A stretch of DNA of 64,000 bases from Monomorium pharaonis (taxonomy: Eukaryota > Arthropoda > Insecta > Hymenoptera > Formicidae): NCBI RefSeq assembly GCF_013373865.1, contig NC_050476.1:9254501-9318500 (forward strand). Direction: 5' to 3'. Numbering within the stretch: position 1 is the stretch's first letter; every line of letters starts with the position of its first letter. The position numbers and the translations under genes were made by a program. Below, in pieces: positions 34,329 to 41,676 of this stretch. The notes beneath the pieces are model-generated. The model saw only the letters and a list, made by a program, of their open reading frames with translations. It ran no database searches and was not told where the DNA came from.

Positions 34329-34747
34329 AATTAAATTTATTTGATCCATATTATATTTTAATTTATTACAAATATTGCTTTTAAAAATTAACTTTTAATT
34401 TAAGTTAATTTAAATTTTATGTAATTTTTAATTGATAAAATAAATATTAATAGTGTATTTTAAACAAAAATGAACTTTTTTTATAGCTTTTCAAGGAAGT
34501 GAGGAGTATTTGGGCTGAAATCGATAGCATGGAGCAACAAGCTAAGGCTAAAGCAAAAGTTAAATCAAAGACAGTATTGTCGTCAGTGAAGCATAGAGCA
34601 GAGACAACAATAGCGATCGCTCCTATTGTACTTACGTCTAAAAGGATTGCTGATAATATTTCTGATTCACAGGTGCCTATACAAAATATCGAAAATAAAC
34701 TCCAAACAATTTCTAGTGATGTGCAAACGAGCAGTGAACTATCTTAG
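12703..34747 (+). CDS. Host gene, 3' half: DUF4211-like domain protein (four exons joined)
   Basis: Four exons splice in phase into about 284 codons ending at TAG 34745-34747. All introns begin GT and end AG. The product starts (in this window) with a helical stretch containing DKFMKDTEKYQDNFEVYIQ. It continues with YFLSNVKTVDEITEERKH, a Trp-Pro-Cys block, and two CxxC pairs (FCAGC in exon 2, LLCRIC in exon 3) that could bind one zinc ion. Next come VAHQKYLMFLECARRV and KDTTIILNELLADEAWLNQ. The last exon adds LFKEVRSIWAEIDSMEQQ and a low-complexity tail. From memory this order resembles the DUF4211 domain found near the C-terminus of CCDC82, QSER1 and PRR12-type nuclear proteins. The biochemical role is not known to me. 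There are no internal stops, unlike every TE frame nearby, so this is the one gene likely to be under selection. The first exon(s) lie upstream of the window or were not recognised. Confidence 0.85.
12916..13199 (+). CDS. Exon B of the DUF4211-like gene
   Basis: The acceptor is TTGTTCAG before 12916 and the donor is GTATGA at 13200. The intron before it is 88 bp. It encodes 94 codons plus the end of the split Asp, including AISTWPCVNVL, a CxxC pair (FCAGC), and YGQPYNGTTLEGSPPDP. The exon ends in phase 0 after the HEK residues. Confidence 0.9.
13227..14298. mobile_element. TA-target MITE in intron 2 (about 1.07 kb)
   Basis: The terminal inverted repeat CAGGGTGTTTACTA is present at both ends, each flanked by TA, which fits a Tc1/mariner-type target duplication. 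There is no transposase frame. It fills most of the 1143-bp intron (13200-14342). A second palindromic MITE is nested inside it at 13833-14017, so this one inserted first. Confidence 0.8.
13833..14017. mobile_element. Palindromic TA-target MITE, copy 1
   Basis: The 185-bp element begins TACAGGGTGATTCTTAA and ends in the reverse complement with one change (TTAAGAATCACCTTGTA). Nearly the whole element is self-complementary, e.g. TTTTTACC with GGTAAAAA. A second copy lies at 36460-36633. Confidence 0.88.
14343..14525 (+). CDS. Exon C of the DUF4211-like gene
   Basis: The acceptor is TTTCTCAG before 14343 and the donor is GTAAGATTG at 14526. It encodes 61 codons in phase 0 at both ends. The exon contains LLCRICQRKVALYNK (second CxxC pair) and KDTTIILNELLADEAWLNQ. 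Its 3' neighbour exon is 19,961 bp away. Confidence 0.9.
14526..14978. other. Start of the 20-kb intron, AT-rich
   Basis: The donor GTAAG is at 14526. After it I see only AT-rich sequence, with no TE motif recognised before the MULE terminus. Confidence 0.6.
14979..16384 (-). pseudogene. Mutator-like (MULE) transposase relic, copy 2
   Basis: Probable termini are TTAAGGCTGGTCTAC at 14979 and GTATGACCCCCTTAA at 16370-16384, resembling inverted TTAAGGGG ends. On the minus strand the coding remains run from about 16230 to 15434. They include the region matching HVKKFMGTRL, the CPI-E-LWC block near 15950, and HKPALPSDV near 15880. The run ends with NELLYDLGIAE and a stop at about 15434. Many stops and frameshifts interrupt it, and it is more decayed than copy 1. 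Both relics are in the same orientation, opposite to the host gene. Confidence 0.7.
16472..18177 (-). mobile_element. 1.7-kb GC-rich solo LTR with ATGT target duplication
   Basis: The block runs from TGTAACCGTGCTCGC to CGTCACGTCACA, i.e. TGTGACGTG...GGTTACA on the minus strand. It is flanked on both sides by ATGT (16468-16471 and 18178-18181), a perfect 4-bp target duplication. The 1706 bp contain no conserved frame. The many short open frames reflect GC richness. The minus orientation is inferred from resemblance of its TGTGACGTG-hairpin end to the LTR-like block at 54845. It is a solo LTR from a family with unusually long LTRs. Confidence 0.7.
18186..19925 (-). mobile_element. Second 1.7-kb LTR of the same family, right end lost
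   Basis: TGTAACCGTACTC at 18186 starts only 8 bp after the first copy ends. It then follows the same course, for example GGTTGCGGATCGGGACACG near 18970 against GGCTGCGGATCGGGACGCA near 17040, and CTTATTGGCCG near 19290 against the same motif near 17470. Divergence from copy 1 is clear. At about 19925 the homology stops, where the (AC)n-associated arm begins. Confidence 0.65.
19925..21250. mobile_element. Inverted pair of (AC)n-associated arms around 1.1 kb
   Basis: The left arm (19925-20034) reads AC-rich tract, CAACCTCCACGTGGTAC, GCTAATGCCGGCGGTA. The right arm (21121-21250) is the reverse complement in the same order, ending in a TG/GT-rich tract. The 1.1-kb core is AT-rich with no protein motif. 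It also contains a (TA)n tract (about 20779-20813) and, at about 20826, AAGGTGTCCCATTTTAATC, which resembles one terminus of a mariner-like element. Confidence 0.55.
20779..20813. repeat. (TA)n microsatellite
   Basis: About 17 TA units, continuing into ACACACAATATATACAC. Confidence 0.95.
21545..22310. mobile_element. Foldback element with tRNA-like (SINE-like) arms
   Basis: The left arm (21545-21835, plus) and right arm (about 22020-22310, minus) are diverged reverse complements. Each begins with a GTGTTCATA block, then GTGGCGACAGGCAG (A-box-like) and a GAGTTCGATTTCC / GGGTTCAATTTC box B-like segment about 45 bp further on. It then runs into a common tail with TTGTAAATTTT and TTATTTTGGAT-type sequence. 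The A/B-box spacing suits a pol III tRNA-derived SINE head. No intact cloverleaf was drawn, so these are tRNA-like rather than tRNA genes. Confidence 0.5.
22311..22740. other. GC-rich block of unknown origin
   Basis: About 350 bp is richer in GC than its surroundings (CGCGATCGTTTAGGAGTC, CACGCCGACCCCGCCAGCAG). It has no convincing frame and no LTR ends, but could be a TE fragment. Confidence 0.4.
22745..23045. repeat. 42-bp minisatellite, about 7 copies
   Basis: TTTAGATGGTACTGG-type cores begin at 22749, 22791, 22836, 22878, 22921, 22963 and 23005. Spacings are 41-45 bp and mostly 42. Two variants alternate irregularly (GATGGTACTGG and GACAGCACTGG). Because 42 is divisible by three, the later copies keep an open frame with a 14-residue period (YLDGTGK...). 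I see nothing that shows it is translated. Confidence 0.85.
23290..23870. other. Intronic sequence, nothing recognised
   Basis: AT-rich with no coding or TE motif, except that 23872-23950 repeats the CTTAGGTTGAATTTGA family seen at 1.7-2.1 kb. Confidence 0.5.
23943..24200 (+). mobile_element. Half copy of the ACAAGGGAACGG palindromic MITE
   Basis: TACAAGGGAACGGACAGAAC and the following GGATATGTTGTAAAATAT, CGTATCTCGACGTTTAGGG and AATATCTTTGAAAATAT run parallel to the left arm of the complete element at 54417-54836. The right arm is not present. Confidence 0.7.
24201..24940. other. AT-rich intronic sequence
   Basis: No gene is seen. It is probably 3' non-coding sequence of the pogo-like element whose coding tail ends at 24947. 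No TIR was recognised. Confidence 0.45.
25259..25266. repeat. Left 8-bp target duplication of the hAT element
   Basis: ATCTAAAG is identical to 30273-30280. It fits the nTnnnnAn preference of Ac-type hAT elements. Confidence 0.95.
25267..30272 (-). mobile_element. Near-intact 5.0-kb hAT DNA transposon
   Basis: The 10-bp terminal inverted repeats TAGTGATGGA / TCCATCACTA are flanked by a perfect 8-bp duplication ATCTAAAG. Subterminal tracts of repeated AAGACAAGACAAGA (25279-25440 and, inverted, 30120-30260) probably serve as transposase binding sites. The interior carries a three-exon transposase gene on the minus strand. The element interrupts the pogo-like transposase at codon level, so the joined flanks read on into that relic. 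It inserted recently compared with its neighbours, judging from the clean duplication and nearly open frame. Confidence 0.92.
25551..28679 (-). pseudogene. hAT transposase (BED finger, RNase H-like core, hATC), one frameshift
   Basis: The start ATG is at 28679. Exon 1 is 28679-28544 with donor GTAAGT. Exon 2 is 28036-27660 with acceptor TTTAG and donor GTGAGT. Exon 3 is 27282-25551 with acceptor TTTTCAG. The exons join in phase. Exon 2 encodes a BED-type zinc finger (CKLCKKK, then HLSAFH). Exon 3 encodes the catalytic core, with FTIDGWTSVANKSFYGIT, a GITLDNASANTKF block and VMDVRTRWNSTADML, and ends in the hAT dimerisation domain (ISATSVPSERLFSRA, then RNHRNKM). The predicted length is about 745 residues, normal for the family. 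The only lesion I found is a +1 shift in a run of seven A (minus strand, plus 26240-26246) between FNLLIDKIEK and TILNLDLKENRS. This is either a true mutation or a homopolymer sequencing error. Confidence 0.88.
30273..30280. repeat. Right 8-bp target duplication of the hAT element
   Basis: ATCTAAAG is identical to 25259-25266. Confidence 0.95.
31153..31553 (-). mobile_element. 401-bp solo LTR inside the pogo-like transposase
   Basis: The ends are TGTTACCGGTGGTG and GAACAGTAACA, i.e. TGTTACTG...CGGTAACA on the minus strand. The block is much more GC-rich than its AT-rich surroundings and separates two consecutive parts of the pogo-like transposase. Flanking tetramers (AATC and AATT) differ by one base. 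No gag or pol remains. The orientation is tentative. Confidence 0.6.
32204..32949. other. AT-rich intronic sequence
   Basis: No gene or repeat is recognised apart from short TATATA runs near 32220-32310. Confidence 0.5.
32950..34076 (-). mobile_element. Third copy of the 1.7-kb LTR family, truncated
   Basis: CTGCTGCGGCTCGGGACGCG near 32950 matches the middle of the copies at 16472 and 18186. Homology continues through CTTTATTGGCCGCGATCC (33345) to the shared hairpin end, with CTTTTGTGACGGA at about 34039 and CTGTCACATCATA at 34076. The first third is missing on the left. Confidence 0.65.
34085..34350. repeat. (TA)n tracts flanking a palindromic MITE
   Basis: TA-repeat tracts lie at about 34085-34170 and 34283-34325. 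Between them is the 110-bp palindrome listed next. Confidence 0.85.
34173..34282. mobile_element. 110-bp palindromic MITE, CCCAGTGAGAAA ends
   Basis: It begins CCCAGTGAGAAATAGTAC and ends in TTTCTCGCTGGG. The interior is built of ATCGACATCGATTCGACATC-type units and their complement. It sits about 200 bp upstream of the final exon, in the intron. Its first bases (CCCAGTGA) match the end of the element at 36753-37814. Confidence 0.8.
34487..34747 (+). CDS. Exon D, last coding exon of the DUF4211-like gene
   Basis: The acceptor is TTTTTTTATAG before 34487. It opens in phase 0 with LFKEVRSIWAEIDSMEQQ, which continues the LADEAWLNQ end of exon C. It then runs into an Ala/Lys-rich and Ser/Thr-rich tail, and stops at TAG 34745-34747. 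It has 86 codons plus the stop. Base composition and the clean frame differ from the TE-filled intron before it. Confidence 0.85.
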   Translation, partial: LFKEVRSIWAEIDSMEQQAKAKAKVKSKTVLSSVKHRAETTIAIAPIVLTSKRIADNISDSQVPIQNIENKLQTISSDVQTSSELS

Positions 34748-35408
34748 TGGTATTATGATAATTTACGTCTATAATACAGAACACATTAATGAACAGTCCG
34801 GTGATACATTTAATAACGCAAACGGTATGACGTTTGTTACACTGATATAATACTAATCAAACGTCTAATCGGACGTCTTTCTATTGTGGTATAATTATGA
34901 AGGACCTTGTATGATATACACTAGACACGATCGAAAGATAAATAAGTGACTATAATTATTATACAAAAACTGTATGTATGTGTTAGATAATGAGAGAATT
35001 TACACGTGTATATACGTGTAAATACATCAAGCATAATGTAATATATTCATATTTGGTATAAAAGTTTAGCTCTATCCAAGATTTTGTCATTATAGCATAA
35101 TGATAGCATAATAATAGTAATAACAATAATAATGATAATAATAGAACTCGATTTTTATGTGAATGTAGGTAAATAGTTTAATCTTTGTATCATGATCATT
35201 CTATGTAACCTCATATGCATATATATATATATATATATAATTAGATCTGAAACATGCTGAAATATTACGTGATATAATACATCAAATGTCAATTTTCTGT
35301 ATCACGTTTATATTGCATTTTGAAATTATAATTTATCTATAGCACTGTATTTTTTGGAGGGATATTTTATATAATTATGTGTATGTATACTCTTCTTGCG
35401 AAGAGATA

Positions 35409-35466
35409 GGGGGGGGGGGGGGGGAGAGAGAGAGAGAGAGAGTCGCACACATTAGAGAGAGAGAGA
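35409..35466. repeat. (G)n-(GA)n microsatellite
   Basis: A run of about 15 G is followed by GA repeats at 35424-35442. A second GA block follows after GTCGCACACATTA. Confidence 0.9.
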
Positions 35467-35775
35467 ATATAATGATTATTATTTATATTACTTTTATTAC
35501 ATTATAATAAATAAATAATTTAAAAAGACAAATTTTTTGTACTATAGTAAAACAATTTATGCTTCCATTATTTCAAAACAGAGCTTCATAATAAATGCAA
35601 CAATTCTGATTTTTTTAATGGATTTTGCAAAATTGATATGTAATATTTATCTACAAAAATGTCTACGTATGTATATATATTTTTTATGGTACTTACAGTT
35701 AGTATATTTTTAATATCATTTTATACAATGATACATTCAGCAGATATTTCTTCCGTTGCTATACATATGTATATG

Positions 35776-36413
35776 GAGCGTTCTCTGTGAAACGGACACA
35801 CCCTTCTGCCCAGAATATATTTCAATTTTAAAAAATTAGCACGTGCACAAATTGTAACTAGGAAAAATTCAACATGATATTACCAATAGGGCGCCAAATT
35901 GGACTACATATTCTCTCATTTATGAACAGAATATTTGATCAAAATCCCAGGACACGATATATAGGCTTCAAAATATGCAGTTAGGAGTTTCCAGAGCCAC
36001 TGATTACGAATATAAAGTCGAAAAAATAAAATTCAAAATGGTGGTAACAATATTAGGACTGAAATCACTAATTTATCTGTAGAATATTCGATCGAGATAT
36101 CAGAAAATAATATTTTAACTAATAATGAATATCTAGAAGTTTTCAGGGTCGTGCCTTCAGCGGCTCTGATAATCCCAAAACGTCCATTTTCAAGCCTATA
36201 TATCGTTCTAACATTTTGATTGAATATTCTATTCAATCAAAATGTAATGAGAAAATTTGGTCCCAATTTGATGCTATATTGGTACCGCCATGTTGATTTT
36301 TTCAAAAAGTGCCAGACGACATTAAAAAATAGACGTTCCCAGCTAGAATTTGCGGATTGTTTTAAACTGAAATATATTCTGAACAGAAGAGGGTGTTTAT
36401 TTCACAGAAAACG

Positions 36414-36416
<3 letters not shown>
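35776..36416. mobile_element. 640-bp MITE with ~50-bp terminal inverted repeats
   Basis: GAGCGTTCTCTGTGAAACGG at the left pairs with TTTCACAGAAAACGCTC at the right. The inverted match continues inwards through ACACCCTTCT and CAGAATATATTTCA. The interior is non-coding, and a (CT)n tract abuts the right end. No transposase is present. Confidence 0.8.
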
Positions 36417-36453
<37 letters not shown>

Positions 36454-36459
36454 TATGTA

Positions 36460-36633
36460 TACAGGATGATTCTTAATGGCTGTTCTAAATTTTTACCATG
36501 GGAGATGGATTACCGACTGCACACATATATGACCTGTGCATACATATGTCGTACATGTGTATACTAAGGTTGCAGTCAGTAATCCATCTCCCATGATAAA
36601 AAGTTGGGATAATCATTAAAAATCACTCTGTAG
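36460..36633. mobile_element. Palindromic TA-target MITE, copy 2
   Basis: TACAGGATGATTCTTAATGG begins an element of 174 bp ending in TTAAAAATCACTCTGTA. It is the same family as 13833-14017, sharing GATGGATTACCGACTGC-type sequence and the self-complementary centre. Confidence 0.85.
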
Positions 36634-36752
36634 ATAAATAATATTTTTAAATTTATATGTAAATAAATTTTAGAATATTTTATTACAAATGTATTTTAAA
36701 CAAAGAATGGTATTGTTTCTGTTTTACAAAAATTTTTTATTACTATTCCATA

Positions 36753-37814
36753 CCCGATGAACACAGTAATATAGTAGCAATGTAACAGCAATGTAACCGA
36801 ATATAACAGGTTACGTTACTCTAAAATTACACGTAACTTACATGTAAGTTACAATTTCCGACTCAGCAATATAACATGTTATAATTACATGTTATCTAAC
36901 CGTCACACAACAGTTACAAAGAAAAATAAAATTAAAAAAATTTTCATTTTTTTTAAATTATTTTTATCAACAGCACATACTAAATTTAGGACAAATTTTT
37001 ATTAATTAATTAAATTTAAATTATGTTATTTTTTATTTTATTTTTACTTGCCGCTGCTAGGTTTGAACCCGGGACCTTAAGATGACGAACCTTGTACTTT
37101 ACCTGCTACGCCAATTTGACTCATCGATATGGATGTTATTGTCTACATATACCTATATGTTATAAACTGACGCAACTAATATTATTTTTTATAAAAGCAA
37201 TTAAATTTTACAAAACATTAAAAATAAATAGCATTAATTTATTTACTTATTAATTTCATTGTTAAATTTATCTTTTTCCATAACCTTAATAATTTGATGG
37301 AAATTGCGATCTATTTAGCACTAATCTTTGAAGCGTTCAAATGATTAATTAGATGGTTAACTATATAGATCATAATTCTAAGAAAAATTGAATAGTATAC
37401 ATTTATTATTCTGTTTTTGTTCAGCACATGATGAATTTAGATTTTGTGCATTTTTTGTGCGCAGTAATTGTAGACAAACCGTTATTTTTGAAAACATTAT
37501 CTTTATAATAATTTTTTTTAATATCAAATAGATCTGTCATTTAGGATGTTATAATGTTGTCTGATTTCGGAGTCAACTACGACGCATCGTTCCGCAATAA
37601 CATTGATACGAACGTGTTATGTTACGATTATACAATTTTTGTTGAATAACTGTAACGCCAAAACGATGTATAACAGCTATATCACTTGCGTATAACAAAT
37701 ATTACGTAACAGGTTATTTCCATGTCATATAGCACCTACATATCACAAGAATAACAATGTTAAATTACATGTAACTTCCATGTTATATTGCCGCTATAAA
37801 ATGTGTTCACTGGG
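36753..37814. mobile_element. 1.06-kb element with CCCAGTGAACAC ends and an internal tRNA-like segment
   Basis: The left end CCCGATGAACACAGTAATAT and right end ATGTGTTCACTGGG are imperfect inverted repeats. Inside both ends are GTAACTTACATGTAAGTTAC-type subterminal motifs. The flanking trinucleotide ATA is present on both sides, so a 3-bp duplication is possible. At 37055-37130 (minus strand) TTGGCGTAGCAGG and GGGTTCAAACC stand at box A / box B spacing, looking like a decayed tRNA or SINE head. There is no protein frame. Confidence 0.6.
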
Positions 37815-37817
37815 ATA

Positions 37818-39930
37818 TTTTTTTAACTATTGCGGAGAACCTATTTTTTAACAGTATAACCTTTATTAAAAATTTAAAACGACACAAGAAATGCTTTTTA
37901 TTTTTAGTGTCAAAATTATTTTAAAATTTGCGAAAAGTAACGTAAGGATAAAAACGAACACGAGAATATAACAGTTGATTAAAAATTGAGATATTACATT
38001 AATGGTTTTTATACATTGATAAATAATTAACAATTAAAAACAAAATATTTTTGTTCTAGAAAATTCTAATTATTTTTCTGAAATGCTTTCTATTCATAAA
38101 ATAAATTTTTTAAATTTAATTTTTTTAGTTATGTTTTAAGTTAAAAAAATATCTGAAATGCATATGTTAAGATTCATGTACTTTTTAATTCATATATATC
38201 TTAAAATAATACGCTAAGAATTCTATTGTACATTAAATATTATTTTATACTTTAAGTAACATTATGCTTATGATAAATTTCAATTACTATTAATCATTAT
38301 TATTATTATTATTATTATTATCGCCATTATTATTAATATCATTGTTTAAATTTGCAACTGTTTAAGTTTTTAACTTGTTTTTTGAGATTTATTAGAAGAA
38401 AGAATGTTCTTTACGAACGAAATGATGTGCACGTGTGGAGTGTGAATGTATTTTTTGAAGATTTATCAAATTATATTTGTAAATTGTAAAAATATAATGA
38501 ACGAGTGAGAACGATTTAGTTGCTGCGTATCAATAAAGTGAACGAGACAAGAATTTTAGGTAGTTCGTATATTTTGTCGAATTAAAATTCATGCTTGACT
38601 ATTTCAGTTACAACCGATTGTATACTAAATTATCGAACGGTTTATGTTGGCGCAAGAACTAAAATGCGGGCATTTGAATACAGAACAATTAATAGAGAAA
38701 GGAAAGTCTGCTATTAACTTTCTTTTTAATGAATGTGCCATTTAATAGTTCATATTAAGTGTAACTCATATTGCGTGCGAAGATTCGATTCGTAATGTAA
38801 ATCGACTGTTAATAGATCGAATTTCTTTTTGTAAGCGTTACGCACGCGCACGCGTTATTACACGAAGCACTTATTTAAGACACAAATTATTGCCGATATT
38901 ATAAAAAACAGGACTATTAATACATATTATTGTTACATATTTTTTTTATGAACAACATTTAAGGATATAATTATATTCGATTATAAATTGTATAGTGTAT
39001 TTTTTTCATTTACGCAACTCGATTACGGAGAATCGATTATATTATTATATCAATTATATTATTATAATATTTTTTGTTATTGCAGTCATGAGAACAAATT
39101 AAAATATAATTATAGTAAAATATTACACATACACACGCATATATACGTGTGCGCGCGTGCGCATACGTATGTGTATGTATCAATTTTGTTTTTAATAATC
39201 ATTTCTCAATAAAAAAACAAAAGTTATAATTGTGCACCATGATTTTTTATGATAATTTTAAGTATTATTACAGAATATATTATCAGGAAAAACCTGAATT
39301 TTTTTTTACTTTTTAGAATTATAAATTTTACAAAAAGTTTGTTGGTATTTAGGAAAAATTTTGGAATGTTACTTTTGAATTTAAATTTGTTTTCTTAAAA
39401 AAATAGTTTTTTTTTTATTAATACAAAATATTAAAAAATCTTGATTAGGAAAAAATACAATATATTTACTACTATATTTACGTTACATTCTCGTATAACT
39501 CACTGATTTTTATTTTAAAAAGGTCATTGACAATAAAAGAAGACAATGCTGTTCTAAATTAGAGTTATGTATTCACCTTTCAAAATCTGTATTTTTGATG
39601 GGTTAAATTCGATCCTGCTAGAAAAAAAATTTAATGTAAAATTTTGATAAAATTTCAATATTTTTATTTTTTAAATAATATTTTGAATTTTACTTTTTAA
39701 GATTACTTTAGAACATTTTGACTAATTTTATTAAAATTTTATTGAAAATATTAGTTTTAATAAAATGTCATTAATTTGTTATTATAAATATCTATAATTT
39801 TTAATTATAATTTTATCAAACAAATAAATATTTCAATTAAAATTATATATATGTATACTCTTTTATTAGACAAGAATAAAGTAAAAGTAAATAAAACGCT
39901 TATAGAGCCAAAACTGGTTGGAATTTGCTT
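37818..39930. other. AT-rich sequence, no gene seen
   Basis: It contains the candidate poly(A) signal at 38532, a (TTA)n tract at about 38296-38325 and an ACACGCATATATACGTGTGCG-like purine-pyrimidine stretch near 39130-39180. No coding or TE hallmark was recognised. Confidence 0.5.
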
Positions 39931-39944
39931 AATAACAGTTTAAT

Positions 39945-40605
39945 AAATTAAATTAAACAGACGTTTTGGCACATTGTTTTCGGCCATCTTCAGTGTACAC
40001 TGTACAGTAACAACTAAATTCGCAGTTAACGCATCAATCGTCAATTTGAGTTTTTATAGTCGAAAATTGACCTTTTTTTTTGAGACGCTTAAAAAACGTC
40101 AAGATATTGGAGATGTAAATTTTAGTGTCCGTTAAAAATTGTTGATGTCCATGTAAAAGTCAGGAGGAACAAAAATAGGCATCAAAGATTATGTCAATTT
40201 TCGCCCGAAAATTAAAACAAGTCATATGGATAAAATGAGATACGATATAGTTAATCGTAAAAAGAACTCTCTCAGTACTTGTGTATGGATTGTACTAACT
40301 ATATCGTATCTCTATTTTATTCGTATGACTTGTTTTAATTTTCGGGCAAAAATTGACATAATCTTTGATGATTATTTTCGTTCCTCCTGACTTTTACATG
40401 GACATCAACAATTTTTAACGGACACGATATAAACTGAAATTTACATCTCCAATATCTTGGCGTTTTTTAAGAGTCTGAAGAAAGGATAGTCAATTTTCGA
40501 CTATAGAAACTCAGATTGACGAATGATGTGTTAACTGTGAACTTAGTTGTTACTGTACACTAAAGATGGTCGAAAACAATGTGCCGAAACGTCTGTACAT
40601 TTAAT
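39945..40605. mobile_element. 660-bp near-perfect palindromic MITE
   Basis: The left arm (39945-40260) and right arm (about 40290-40605) are reverse complements over about 300 bp. Examples are CAGACGTTTTGGCACATTG with CAATGTGCCGAAACGTCTG, and ATGGACATCAACAATTTTTA with its partner in the left arm. Identity is high, so the hairpin is young or maintained. The centre holds about 40 unpaired bases. There is no coding frame. Confidence 0.88.
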
Positions 40606-40776
40606 TTAAGAAAATAAACATTATCATTTCAATAATGTATCGTTAATTTATTAGTACGGAATTGTCGTGCCCCTGGTCTCGAGACACGGTACGGGATCAC
40701 TGCCGATGACTCCTCGGGATCAGGTTCCGTAGAGATAACGCCAAGAGTAGTTATAAAATGATATATTTGTTCCAAC

Positions 40777-41516
40777 TAGGGATGCGCGATACATTCAAAA
40801 ATATCGATACTTGGTATTGATACGTATTAATTGTTTTTGTATCGATATATCCAATACATCAGCCTTAAAGTATTGATATTTGCCAATATCGATCCGATAT
40901 TGTTAGACATTAAAAAATAAATAAATATTTTAAAATATATAATTTTATTTAATTAGAACAATTTTATTTTTTACATTTTACAATTTTTATTTTTTACATT
41001 TAAAAAAAAAACAGTCTTCTTTTGATAATAAACACAAAAATAAAAATTGTTGCAAGTGTTTATTACTGATCCGATTTCTGTCGTGCGTTATAATTTTTCC
41101 AGCTTTTGAAAATAAGCGCTCTGAGGGAACCGATGTGGCGACAATTGACAAGTATCGTTTTGCCAACTTTGATAAAGGTGAATGTAAGTGATTATTCCAA
41201 TATTTAATTGGATTATCTTCCATTGAACTATTCGGCTGGTTCAAATAGTATTTAAGATCATGAAACAATTCATCTCCGTCACGAGATTAATTCTCTATTC
41301 CTAATTCCCTATATTTAATTTCTTGTTCCTTATTCCTTAATTTCATTGTGTCTGAGCCCTCTAAAAGATGCTTCTGGTGGTTTCTATATATTGTATTGAA
41401 AGACGATATCGACTCGCAGAGTATCGATACACCGATATATCACTGTATAAAATATCGATATTTAATAGCCGATACATCGATATTTCATGTATCGGTTAGT
41501 GTATCGCGCATCCCTA
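40777..41516 (-). mobile_element. 740-bp non-autonomous hAT derivative retaining hATC
   Basis: The terminal inverted repeats TAGGGATGCGCGATACA / TGTATCGCGCATCCCTA are flanked by GTTCCAAC (40769-40776) and GTTTCAAC (41517-41524), an 8-bp duplication with one change. ATCGATA-type subterminal repeats occur on both sides. On the minus strand 41268-40987 keeps the C-terminal dimerisation domain of a hAT transposase (SIVATSVPSERLFSKAG, then HDRNRISNKHL). The rest of the transposase is deleted. Confidence 0.9.
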
Positions 41517-41660
41517 GTTTCAACGTAGTTACAATCTTTCGTTAGTGAACCCGAATAGACAAGTGTCGTAAATTAATTAAGTACAATTTTGTGTTACGAC
41601 GAGTGATATAGATTCGTCGCTGTATTGATTGATAATGAGCCTGCTCGTACTCTTTTTCGC

Positions 41661-41676
41661 GGCGTTTATATACGCC
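41661..41676 (-). promoter_or_regulatory. TATA box of the solo LTR
   Basis: GGCGTATATAAACGCC on the minus strand is a TATA-like core in the context expected for LTR transcription. It is also a small inverted repeat. Confidence 0.5.

Larger units (their letters stand above)
34748..38540 (+). other. Probable 3' UTR and downstream region, with candidate poly(A) signals
   Basis: After the stop codon there is no further coding sequence. AATAAA signals lie at 35506, 35590 and 38532 (CAATAAAGTGAACG). The last is the most UTR-like but would imply a 3.8-kb UTR containing three MITEs. Which signal is used cannot be told from sequence. Confidence 0.4.

Noticed and set aside
37055..37130. Functional tRNA gene
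   Set aside because: Box A and box B motifs are visible, but no complete acceptor stem or terminator was found, and it sits inside a mobile element.
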